In this document: positions 1-6,717 of the stretch, piece after piece
How positions within the stretch are numbered: the first letter of the stretch is position 1
How the letters are laid out: the number at the start of each line of letters is the position of its first letter
NCBI GenBank assembly: GCA_023436395.1
Contig: JAEZJJ010000059.1
Location: 1-11,064 of the forward strand
Length of the DNA stretch: 11,064 nt
Direction of reading: 5' to 3'
Origin: Bacillota bacterium
Lineage (GTDB): Bacteria; Bacillota; Clostridia; Lachnospirales; Cellulosilyticaceae
Made by a program: the position numbers and the translations under genes
Notes under the pieces: model-generated
What the model saw: only the letters and a program-made list of their open reading frames with translations
Told to the model about the DNA's origin: nothing
Database searches by the model: none

Positions 1-200
<200 letters not shown>

Positions 201-376
201 GAAGTTTGTCCGTGTAACATTTCTGTTACTGACTATTTTACTTAGTACAAATGTACTGATTCTCATCTCTTAATAGAGACGTAATGAATCGACTGGTTTA
301 TAGTTACTATTTTGTTTTCAAAGTTCATTGTCATCAAGGCTTATTGCCTTTTATTGTCTGCCGTTGTTTGCCGCTG
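201..376 (-). other. rRNA operon leader with boxA-like antitermination sequence
   Basis: This is the transcribed region between the predicted rRNA start near 376 and mature 16S. On the minus strand it contains TGAACTTTGAAAACA (313-327), which matches the CTTTGAAAAC-type boxA/leader element found upstream of Firmicutes 16S genes. Several small perfect hairpins can be read: AAGGC/GCCTT with a 5-nt loop (336-350), AGTACA/TGTACT around 244-258, and TAACA-GAAA-TGTTA around 217-230. They are probably leader folding or processing structures. No ORF or tRNA is visible here. Confidence 0.75.
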
Positions 377-382
377 ACTTGT

Positions 383-440
383 ATTATATTACAGTATTAC
401 CTTGCATAAGTCAATAGGTTTTTATTTTTTTTATTATAAT
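383..440 (-). promoter_or_regulatory. rRNA operon promoter with A-tract UP-like element
   Basis: On the minus strand, -35 TTGACT (414-409) is followed by a 17-nt spacer and TAATAT (391-386). An overlapping TATAAT (388-383) would have a 20-nt spacer. Directly upstream of the -35 is an almost pure A/T tract (about 440-420), consistent with an UP element that strengthens rRNA promoters. Initiation is expected near 376. The promoter starts only about 40 nt past the stop codon of the upstream glucosaminidase gene, and no clear terminator lies between them. Confidence 0.8.
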
Positions 441-453
441 GCCACTTTATTTA

Positions 454-1317
454 TTATCTATACACGGGAATGTCAAAAGTTTTAGTTGTTTTTTCAAATG
501 CTCCATAGATTTCTTCTATCCTTTTTGCCTGTTTAGCTGCCCATGCTACATCTGTTGCATATTGATGTGTCCCTGGACTGGCAGGATTCCATCGCATCTC
601 ATACAATGTATTTTGGGCATAAATATTGTGATTAACATATTGTTCAGATATATATTTTGCGCCACCTTCTATAGCTTTCTCAGGTGTAATCCATCCCATT
701 TTATAAGCAAAGGCAGCTCCTTCCCCCAATGGATTACTATCTACAGCTTTTATCCCATACATATTGTATACAATGGTTCCTTTATATGTAACACCTTGTG
801 CCAATTCACTTGTCCCATTTCCTGTTTCCAATAATGAATGCGCAATCAAATATACTTCATTTAAATTATACTGTTTTGCAGCTTGCATAAATATTTCTTC
901 TTTACCACTTAAAATCCCCTTATTAGCTAAATAACTTCTCATTATATCTAGAGGAACATCTGCAGATTGTGAAAGGTTAAGAAATTGATATTTATAATTA
1001 TTGATATTGTATCTATTTGGAATACAATAGGCTTTAACATCATTTAGTGTTGCACTACTCCATCTCCCATTCTTAGACACCATTGGATTAGTAGCTAGTT
1101 GTATATTCAGTGCATTTTCTAAGGATATTCCATAATTAGAATAAGTTTCTGTAGTATTCTTTATACCCTCTAGTTCATTATTATAAGTTGTATTACTCCA
1201 CTCTATTTGTAGGTTAGTGTCCTTCTTTATGATTTCTTGTACTTCTGCTAGTAATCTTTCCTGTCCGTTAAGCTTATTAACAAATTCCTGGTCTAACATA
1301 TTACTTTCTATTATCAT
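454..1317 (-). CDS. GH73-type endo-beta-N-acetylglucosaminidase domain protein, no signal peptide
   Basis: Predicted peptidoglycan hydrolase that would cut the glycan between N-acetylglucosamine and N-acetylmuramic acid. The C-terminal two thirds resemble the glucosaminidase domain of LytD-like autolysins. From the chosen start, YLIAHSLLETGNGTSELAQG (156-175) carries the likely catalytic Glu164; it is followed by YNMYGI (184-189), a GGAKYIS segment (218-224) and QNTLYEMRWNP with THQYATDVAW (235-259). The first 60 residues are hydrophilic, with no signal peptide, membrane segment or wall-binding repeats, whereas typical family members are much larger secreted proteins. An upstream ATG at 1329 is in frame, but GGGAG with a 5-nt gap precedes the ATG at 1317, so the shorter 287-residue form is preferred; TAG lies immediately before 1329. 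It has its own promoter and stands between the transporter terminator and the rRNA promoter. The family call is firm; secretion and activity are uncertain. Confidence 0.85.
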   Translation of the reverse strand: MIIESNMLDQEFVNKLNGQERLLAEVQEIIKKDTNLQIEWSNTTYNNELEGIKNTTETYSNYGISLENALNIQLATNPMVSKNGRWSSATLNDVKAYCIPNRYNINNYKYQFLNLSQSADVPLDIMRSYLANKGILSGKEEIFMQAAKQYNLNEVYLIAHSLLETGNGTSELAQGVTYKGTIVYNMYGIKAVDSNPLGEGAAFAYKMGWITPEKAIEGGAKYISEQYVNHNIYAQNTLYEMRWNPASPGTHQYATDVAWAAKQAKRIEEIYGAFEKTTKTFDIPVYR

Positions 1318-1373
1318 TGCTTCTCCCATCTATTTATATCCCATATATTAGTTGTAATTTTTACATCATAATT

Positions 1374-1383
1374 ATTATATCAC
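1374..1383 (-). promoter_or_regulatory. Extended -10 promoter for the glucosaminidase gene
   Basis: The minus strand reads GTGATATAAT: a perfect TATAAT (1379-1374) preceded by TG at the extended -10 position (1382-1381). No good -35 is visible 17 nt upstream, which is usual for extended -10 promoters. The start codon at 1317 would lie about 50 nt downstream of the predicted transcript start. Confidence 0.5.
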
Positions 1384-1475
1384 TTTTTTATTTATTCAGT
1401 ATTCTTTTGTGTAATTTAATGGTAATTATTCATTTTTACTTTTTCGAGATTTTTTGCTCTAACTAAATATTTCAT

Positions 1476-1528
1476 ATAAATAAAAAAGTTATTGTACAAT
1501 TAATGAATTAGATTAATCGTACAATAAC
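1476..1528 (-). terminator. Intrinsic terminator after mmsB
   Basis: A 17-bp hairpin (1488-1528, 7-nt loop, one G-U pair) with arms GTTATTGTACGATTAAT and ATTAATTGTACAATAAC is followed on the minus strand by TTTTTT (1487-1482). It lies 34 nt past the mmsB stop and closes the chvE-mmsA-mmsB unit. The stem is AT-rich but long. Confidence 0.88.
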
Positions 1529-1561
1529 CTCTATGCTTTACTATGATCTATTTTCTATAGC

Positions 1562-2770
1562 TTACTCTTGGCTTCTCTTCTTAGACATAACGTCAAAAGC
1601 TACTGCAAAGAGTAAAATAAGTCCCTTAACTACCTTTTGATAGTTTGCATCAATTCCCATCATAGACATTCCGTTATTAAGAACTCCCATGAAAATAGCA
1701 CCTATTACTACTCCACCTACAGTCCCTACGCCACCATAAGCAGAAGCTCCCCCAATATAACAGGCAGCAATAGCATCCATCTCATAGTTTGTTCCAGCTG
1801 TAGGTGCTGCTGAATTGAAACGTGCTACGCATACAAGAGCTGCTACTGCACTTAAGAATGCCATATTTATATAGGCAAAAAACAGAACCTTATTCGTATT
1901 AATTCCTGAAAGTTTCGTTGCCTTTTCATTTCCTCCAAGTGCATATAAATGACGCCCTGGTACTGTTTTAGAAGTAAAATAGGCATAAATGAGTACAACA
2001 ATACCCAATAAAACTAAAATCGTAGGAATACCTTTATAGTTTGCTAGGATATAACTTGTTGCAATGACAATAGCACAAATAACAATACTTTTAGAAATTG
2101 TTACCCCTAGTTTCTCTACTTCATATCCTTTTTTCAGTTTTGTACTACGACTTATAGATTGACTTACAACATAAATCAAACTAATAATAAATCCAACTAA
2201 TAAACATAAAATATTGATTGCTCCTCCAAAAATGTCTGGAATATAGCTATTAAATAGGTTCAAATAGTTTTCTGGAAAAGGTGAAATAGTAAGCCCATCT
2301 AATACAACTAGTGCCACCCCACGCCATAAAAGCATCCCTGCTAAAGTAACAATAAATGCAGGTATTCTTATATACGCAATCCAAAAACCTTGTAACATTC
2401 CAATAATTACACCAATTATCAAACATATAATAATGGTTAATCCAACATTCATTTTTAAATTAACCATTAGACTCCCGGCGATAGCTCCTATAAGAGCTAC
2501 TATAGATCCTACAGAAAGATCAATATTTCCCCCTGTCAAAATACATAGAAGCATCCCTACAGCAAGTATTACTACATAACCATTTTGAGCAATCAAATTA
2601 TTAATATTTTGTGGTGCTAGTAGTGTGCCCCCTGTTTGTAATGTAAAAAATATAGTTACTAATACCAATATAATAATCATACTATTTTTCTTTAGAATAT
2701 CTTTTACTTTGGATAAATCTACTTTTGTTTCTGAAGTCATGCTACCTTGTGCACTTGTCTTTATCATCAT
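1562..2770 (-). CDS. mmsB: Multiple-monosaccharide ABC transporter permease MmsB (GguB family)
   Basis: Membrane channel subunit of a sugar importer of the ribose/xylose type (BPD_transp_2 family). It is 402 residues long, the usual length for MmsB/GguB and longer than RbsC (about 320). A hydrophilic cytoplasmic N-terminus of about 28 residues precedes roughly ten membrane segments, the first at about 30-48. GGNIDLSVGS (80-89) is the family signature, and a glycine-rich stretch around 340-358 (IGGASAYGGVGTVGG) is the conserved cytoplasmic region that contacts the ATPase. A polar insertion at about 204-222 separates the two halves. It is the last gene of chvE-mmsA-mmsB, 10 nt after mmsA. Its G-rich ribosome binding site (2775-2780) abuts the mmsA stop, implying coupled translation. 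Two adjacent ATG codons are possible starts. XylH is a close relative, but length and neighbours favour MmsB. Confidence 0.9.
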   Translation of the reverse strand: MMIKTSAQGSMTSETKVDLSKVKDILKKNSMIIILVLVTIFFTLQTGGTLLAPQNINNLIAQNGYVVILAVGMLLCILTGGNIDLSVGSIVALIGAIAGSLMVNLKMNVGLTIIICLIIGVIIGMLQGFWIAYIRIPAFIVTLAGMLLWRGVALVVLDGLTISPFPENYLNLFNSYIPDIFGGAINILCLLVGFIISLIYVVSQSISRSTKLKKGYEVEKLGVTISKSIVICAIVIATSYILANYKGIPTILVLLGIVVLIYAYFTSKTVPGRHLYALGGNEKATKLSGINTNKVLFFAYINMAFLSAVAALVCVARFNSAAPTAGTNYEMDAIAACYIGGASAYGGVGTVGGVVIGAIFMGVLNNGMSMMGIDANYQKVVKGLILLFAVAFDVMSKKRSQE

Positions 2771-2780
2771 TTTTCCCCCT

Positions 2781-4316
2781 TTACTTGTTACTTGAACTTA
2801 AAATTGTTGCCATAATTTTTTCTTGGCTTGCTTCCTCTTGATTAAATTCACCTACAATGCGACCTTCATTCATCACATAAATACGATCACTCATTCCTAG
2901 AATCTCTGGAAGCTCTGAGGAAATAATAATTACGGACTTTCCTTCAGCAACAAGGTCATTTATAATACAATAAATTTCATACTTAGCTCCTACATCAATT
3001 CCTCTTGTGGGTTCATCCAGTATAATGATGTCTGGATTAGTGAACATCCACTTACTAAGAAGTATCTTTTGCTGATTACCACCACTTAAGCTATTTACTG
3101 TTTGTTCTACACCGGTACATTTCGTTTGTAGTTTTTTTACATATTCTTTTGCTACACTTACTTCCAAATCTTTATCTATAGTTTGATTTTTACTTACTGC
3201 TTCTAAATTTGCTAGGGTTGTATTAATATAGATAGGATTGGTTAAAACAAGCCCATTTCCCTTTCTATCCTCTGTTACATAAGCTAGTTTCTTCTTTATA
3301 GCTTGTTTCACATTATGTAATTTAACTTCTTCTCCATTAATAAAAAGTTGCCCTGTTATATTTCCTCCATAGCTTCTTCCAAAGATACTCATGGCTAGTT
3401 CTGTTCTTCCTGCTCCCATAAGTCCTGAAATACCCACTACTTCTCCTTGTCTTACATACATAGAAACATCATTAACTACTTTTCTTTCTTTATAAAGAGG
3501 ATGCTCTACCGTCCAATTTCTAATTTCAAGGGTAACCCCTCCAAAATTATGGGTTTTACGGGTTGCAAACCGATCAGTCAATTCCCTTCCTACCATATCT
3601 TTAATGATGCGCTCTTCACTAACTTCTTCTTTTCTTTTATCAATTGTTTCAATGGTACTACCATCTCGGATAACTGTAATCTTATCTGCCACGTAAGCAA
3701 CTTCATTTAGCTTATGAGAAATAATAATAGATGTTATACCTTCTTCTCTTAATTGTAATAACAAGTCTAATAATTTTTTAGAATCTGTTTCATTTAATGA
3801 GGCGGTAGGCTCATCTAAAATAAGTAATTTAACATCTTTAGCCAATGCTTTTGATATTTCCACTAATTGCTGTTTACCTACTCCAAGTTCTTTAATTAAA
3901 GTACGGGGAGATTCCATAAGCCCAACTGTATTTAAAAGTTTTTCTGCTTTCTGATAAGCTTCTCCCCAGTCAATACACCAACTCTTACCTCTTTCATTTC
4001 CTAAAAATATATTTTCTGCAATGCTCATATAAGGAATTAAAGCAAGTTCTTGATGAATGATAGCAATGCCTTTCTTCTCACTATCTTTAATCTCTTTAAA
4101 CTTGCACACTTCACCTTTATATATAATATCCCCTTCATAGCTTTCATAAGGATACACGCCACTTAGTACATTCATTAAAGTAGATTTACCTGCTCCATTT
4201 TCACCTACTAATGCATGAATTTCTCCCTCTTCTACTGTTAGGTTTACTTCTTTTAATGCTTTAACTCCAAAAAATGCCTTGGTTATATTTTTCATTTCTA
4301 GTAATACTTCAGCCAC
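2781..4316 (-). CDS. mmsA: Multiple-monosaccharide ABC transporter ATP-binding protein MmsA
   Basis: Double-ATPase subunit that powers sugar import, of the RbsA/XylG/MglA/GguA type; the 511-residue length is typical. The N-terminal domain has Walker A GENGAGKST (38-46), Q-loop Gln89, a signature region LGVGKQQ (144-150), Walker B LLILDE (164-169) and switch His201. The C-terminal domain has the degenerate P-loop GLMGAGRT (298-305), a canonical signature LSGGNQQ (410-416), Walker B IIILDE (430-435) and Ser in place of the switch His (IIISSELPE). This asymmetry, with a degenerate second site, is normal for the family. Translation starts at GTG (4316-4314), preceded by AAGGGGGG with a 6-nt gap; the next ATG, seven codons in, lacks such a site. 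It lies 91 nt after chvE, across a hairpin, and 10 nt before mmsB. Confidence 0.93.
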   Translation of the reverse strand: MAEVLLEMKNITKAFFGVKALKEVNLTVEEGEIHALVGENGAGKSTLMNVLSGVYPYESYEGDIIYKGEVCKFKEIKDSEKKGIAIIHQELALIPYMSIAENIFLGNERGKSWCIDWGEAYQKAEKLLNTVGLMESPRTLIKELGVGKQQLVEISKALAKDVKLLILDEPTASLNETDSKKLLDLLLQLREEGITSIIISHKLNEVAYVADKITVIRDGSTIETIDKRKEEVSEERIIKDMVGRELTDRFATRKTHNFGGVTLEIRNWTVEHPLYKERKVVNDVSMYVRQGEVVGISGLMGAGRTELAMSIFGRSYGGNITGQLFINGEEVKLHNVKQAIKKKLAYVTEDRKGNGLVLTNPIYINTTLANLEAVSKNQTIDKDLEVSVAKEYVKKLQTKCTGVEQTVNSLSGGNQQKILLSKWMFTNPDIIILDEPTRGIDVGAKYEIYCIINDLVAEGKSVIIISSELPEILGMSDRIYVMNEGRIVGEFNQEEASQEKIMATILSSSNK

Positions 4317-4339
4317 CTTTATCCCCCCTTATTCTTTAC

Positions 4340-4383
4340 TTTAATAAAGGGGAGCTCACAAAATTTACTTTGCGCTCTCCCCT
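4340..4383 (-). terminator. Intercistronic hairpin between chvE and mmsA (probable attenuator)
   Basis: On the minus strand AGGGGAGAGCGCAAA (4383-4369) pairs with TTTGTGAGCTCCCCT (4362-4348) across a 6-nt loop. The 15-position stem has a GC-rich base and two internal mismatches. Only a weak U tract (TTTATT) follows, so partial termination and 3'-end protection of chvE mRNA are more likely than full stop. This is a common way for binding-protein genes to be expressed above their ATPase and permease genes. Confidence 0.72.
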
Positions 4384-4407
4384 CATTTTAATTTTAAATG
4401 GCAGATA

Positions 4408-5493
4408 CTATTTGAGTTGTGCTTCTTCGTAATAACCAGAGTCAATTAATAACTCTTTATAATTATCTTTATCTGCAAATACTGGCTCGCAAAGGTAAGT
4501 TGGGATGATGCCTGTTCCATTATCATAGGTCTTTGTATCGTTAACAGGTACTTCTGTTCCCTTCATAATAGCACCTACCATTTCTACTACTTTATTAGCA
4601 AGTGTACGTGTATCTTTAAAGATAGACATAGATTGTTTACCAGCTAAAATATTTTTCATAGCTGTAATATCACAGTCTTGACCTGTAAGAACTGGGAAAT
4701 CACCTTTATAAGATGCTTGAAGCGCATTGCTAATACCAATTGCACAAGAATCGTTAGAAGAAAGTACTGCATCTAATTTAGTTCCATCTGAATAGTAAGC
4801 TGTAATAAGGTTTTCCATACGTTTTTGAGCTTCTTCTGTAGACCAGTTTAATGTAGCTACTTCTTCAAATTCCTTTTGTCCAGAAACTACTACTAATTTT
4901 CCCTCTTCAATATAAGGATTTAAAATATCCATTGCTCCACCAAAGAAGAAACGTGCATTGTTATCATCAGGTGACCCTGTGAAAAGTTCAATATTGAAAG
5001 GACCAGCAGCATTCTTTAAATCTAAAGTATCTACAATGTAATTACCTTGAATGGTTCCAACCATGTAGTTATCAAAGGTTGCATAGTAAGATACAGCATC
5101 TGTTTCCATAATAAGACGGTCATAAGCAATAACTGGAATCTTAGCTTCTTTTGCTTTTGCAAGTACAGTACCTAATGAACCACCGTCAATTGAAGCAATA
5201 ACTAAGGCTTTACAACCATTTGTAATCATATTTTCAATCTGAGATACTTGTGTTGCAATATCATTATTTGCATATTGTAAGTCTACTGAATAACCAGCTT
5301 CTTCTAACATGGCTTTCATATTAGAACCATCTTGATTCCAACGTTGCAGGTCTTTGGTAGGCATTGCTACTCCAATCTTATCTCCGCCACCTTTACCAGC
5401 TGAACCACCTGTACTTGCTGCACCATTACAACCAACTAACATGCTAAGTGCCATAACGCCACTTAATAAAATACCTATTATCTTTTTCTTCAT
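4408..5493 (-). CDS. chvE: ChvE-like sugar-binding lipoprotein of multiple-monosaccharide ABC transporter
   Basis: Extracellular solute-binding subunit that captures a monosaccharide and delivers it to MmsAB. A type II signal peptide is clear: KKK, a hydrophobic core and lipobox LVGC with Cys22, then a Gly/Ser-rich linker (23-37). The mature part is very close to Agrobacterium ChvE as I recall it, including GVAMPTKDLQRW (41-52), DLQYANNDI (71-79), LVIASIDG (97-104), VIAYDRLI (121-128), YYATFDN (136-142), NIELFTGSPDDNNA (167-180), GQDCD (271-275), IFKDTR (291-296) and a GYYEEAQLK C-terminus. Sugar-contact residues of this fold (Arg51, Asp125-Arg126, Asp141-Asn142, Asp273) are present. ChvE binds several aldoses (galactose, arabinose, glucose, xylose), so the exact substrate cannot be read. 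Ribosome binding site AAAGGGGGAG lies 5 nt before ATG. First gene of its own operon behind a good promoter. Confidence 0.92.
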   Translation of the reverse strand: MKKKIIGILLSGVMALSMLVGCNGAASTGGSAGKGGGDKIGVAMPTKDLQRWNQDGSNMKAMLEEAGYSVDLQYANNDIATQVSQIENMITNGCKALVIASIDGGSLGTVLAKAKEAKIPVIAYDRLIMETDAVSYYATFDNYMVGTIQGNYIVDTLDLKNAAGPFNIELFTGSPDDNNARFFFGGAMDILNPYIEEGKLVVVSGQKEFEEVATLNWSTEEAQKRMENLITAYYSDGTKLDAVLSSNDSCAIGISNALQASYKGDFPVLTGQDCDITAMKNILAGKQSMSIFKDTRTLANKVVEMVGAIMKGTEVPVNDTKTYDNGTGIIPTYLCEPVFADKDNYKELLIDSGYYEEAQLK

Positions 5494-5573
5494 CCGAACT
5501 CCCCCTTTAAATAGAATTAATTTTTATATATTTACTTTAACATAGGTAAACTAGCATTTTGTTTTTAAGTATC

Positions 5574-5603
5574 TTTATATTTTTAAGGATAAAAATTTGA
5601 CAA
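5574..5603 (-). promoter_or_regulatory. chvE: Promoter of the chvE-mmsA-mmsB operon
   Basis: On the minus strand TTGTCA (5603-5598, 5 of 6 to consensus) is followed by an 18-nt spacer and TATAAA (5579-5574, 5 of 6). Transcription should begin near 5567, leaving a leader of about 73 nt with no evident riboswitch. It is the only well-spaced -35/-10 pair in the interval after the upstream terminator. Confidence 0.65.
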
Positions 5604-5615
5604 TTTAGATGAATA

Positions 5616-5629
5616 GCACTTTTTTGCAC
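5616..5629 (-). promoter_or_regulatory. Candidate activator site: GTGC direct repeat upstream of the chvE promoter
   Basis: The minus strand reads GTGCAAAAAAGTGC, two GTGC tetramers exactly 10 bp apart and therefore on the same face of the helix. It ends 12 bp upstream of the -35. AraC-domain activators often bind short direct repeats at this place, so this is a plausible site for the regulator encoded upstream. This is inference from position and spacing only; the motif is short and lies beside the terminator T tract. Confidence 0.3.
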
Positions 5630-5667
5630 AAAAAAATATAGCCTAGACAATTATTTCTAGACTATAT
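5629..5667 (-). terminator. Intrinsic terminator after the sensory operon
   Basis: A 12-bp stem on the minus strand, ATATAGTCTAGA (5667-5656) with TCTAGGCTATAT (5647-5636), has one G-U pair and an 8-nt loop, and runs into a tract of seven T (5636-5630). It begins about 10 nt past the stop of the XylF-like gene and separates the sensory operon from the transporter operon. Confidence 0.85.
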
Positions 5668-5676
5668 AAGTTCTAT

Positions 5677-6717
5677 TTAAGATACAGGCATATTAAGGTA
5701 AACATCTTCTTTAAGATGAAATCCCCCTTTAATAATGACTTCGTCCATATTTTCCTTAGTTACGGCTATAGGCTCTAATTGTTTATAAGGAACTTCATAT
5801 TCTCCATCAAAAAAAGTATCTTCTAGTTCTAATGCCCCACCTTTGCCTAACCTAACAGCATACTCTGCAGCTTGTTTAGCTAGCTCGTTAACAGGTTTAT
5901 ATACCGTCATCGTCTGAGTACCTTCTACAATTCTTTGACACGCCTCTAAGTCTGCATCTTGTCCTACTACATAAACCTTTCCTGCAAGTCGTTTTTCTGC
6001 TAATGCTTTAATCACTTGACCTGCAATTCCATCATTTCCACACATGATTCCATCTAATGATGTAATCATTTGAAGCTTCTGCGTAGTAGCATCAAAGGCT
6101 TTTTCAGGCAACCATTCATCTGTATAAAGTTTATCAATCATATTAATATGGGTACGTGCAATTTTGTTTTCAAAGCCTTCATTAAGTTGAACCACATTAT
6201 AATCTGTTAATGGCCCACATACCATAAGAATATCTCCTGATACTCCTATGTTCCCTATTAAACTTTGAGCCATTTGTTCTCCCACCTTTTTATTATCAAA
6301 AGAGATATAAAGGTCTACATTAGCATTTTTTATTAGGCGGTCATATGAAATTACTTTTATACCTTCTCTTCTGGCTTTTTTTATTACCTCTGTGACTGCT
6401 TCTGCATCAATAGGAATCACTACAATTGTATCTACTTTTTTGTTAATGAGATACTCTATTTGAGCTATTTGTTCCTTAATATCTCCATTAGCATTCTGTA
6501 CATTAACTTCTGCACCTAGTTCCTTTGCAGTAGAAACAAAGATATCACGTTCTCTTTGCCATCTTTCTATAATAAATGAGTCTACAGAAAGACCTATTTG
6601 TAAATACGTATCCTCTATTTCTTCCTTTTCTTGTCTACTATGATAGGTACTATATAATCCTATTCCACCTAATAGGCATAGAAACCCTATAATAGCTGCA
6701 GTCCTTTTCTTTTTCAT
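5677..6717 (-). CDS. Membrane-anchored XylF-like sugar-binding protein (probable XylFII-type sensor)
   Basis: Type 1 periplasmic-binding protein related to the D-xylose-binding protein XylF, but apparently tethered. A KKKR start and hydrophobic segment (about 7-24) have no lipobox or obvious cleavage site, so it should be an uncleaved anchor. Family motifs: ERWQRERDIF (51-60), NVQNANGD (72-79), VISYDRLI (122-129), LYISFDNKKVGE (136-147), GNDG (227-230), VVGQDADL (250-257), GTQTMTVYKP (266-275) and VIIKGGFH (327-334). These match E. coli XylF closely, and sugar-contact positions (Arg52, Asp126-Arg127, Asp141-Asn142, Asn228-Asp229, Asp254) are kept. The XylF SPVDNNAK stretch is altered to PLTDYNVVQ. 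It is the last gene of the sensory operon; its ATG overlaps the regulator stop by 1 nt (TAATG), with AAGGAGG 10 nt upstream. By analogy with C. beijerinckii XylFII it probably presents a pentose to the kinase rather than serving transport. Ligand unproven. Confidence 0.85.
   Translation of the reverse strand: MKKKRTAAIIGFLCLLGGIGLYSTYHSRQEKEEIEDTYLQIGLSVDSFIIERWQRERDIFVSTAKELGAEVNVQNANGDIKEQIAQIEYLINKKVDTIVVIPIDAEAVTEVIKKARREGIKVISYDRLIKNANVDLYISFDNKKVGEQMAQSLIGNIGVSGDILMVCGPLTDYNVVQLNEGFENKIARTHINMIDKLYTDEWLPEKAFDATTQKLQMITSLDGIMCGNDGIAGQVIKALAEKRLAGKVYVVGQDADLEACQRIVEGTQTMTVYKPVNELAKQAAEYAVRLGKGGALELEDTFFDGEYEVPYKQLEPIAVTKENMDEVIIKGGFHLKEDVYLNMPVS

Noticed and set aside
439..834. Plus-strand open frame of 131 codons opposite the glucosaminidase gene
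   Set aside because: Low-complexity Cys/Phe/Ile-rich translation with no ribosome binding site, antisense to a well-supported gene.
3447..3710. Plus-strand open frame of 87 codons inside mmsA
   Set aside because: Antisense shadow of a conserved ABC ATPase; no domain and no start signal.
1562..5493. Naming the transporter xylFGH
   Set aside because: The binding protein matches ChvE more closely than XylF, and the permease has MmsB/GguB length, so chvE-mmsA-mmsB is the better name.
5354..5545. Plus-strand open frame over the chvE signal-peptide region
   Set aside because: Antisense to the lipoprotein start and to its promoter-proximal region; no coding features.
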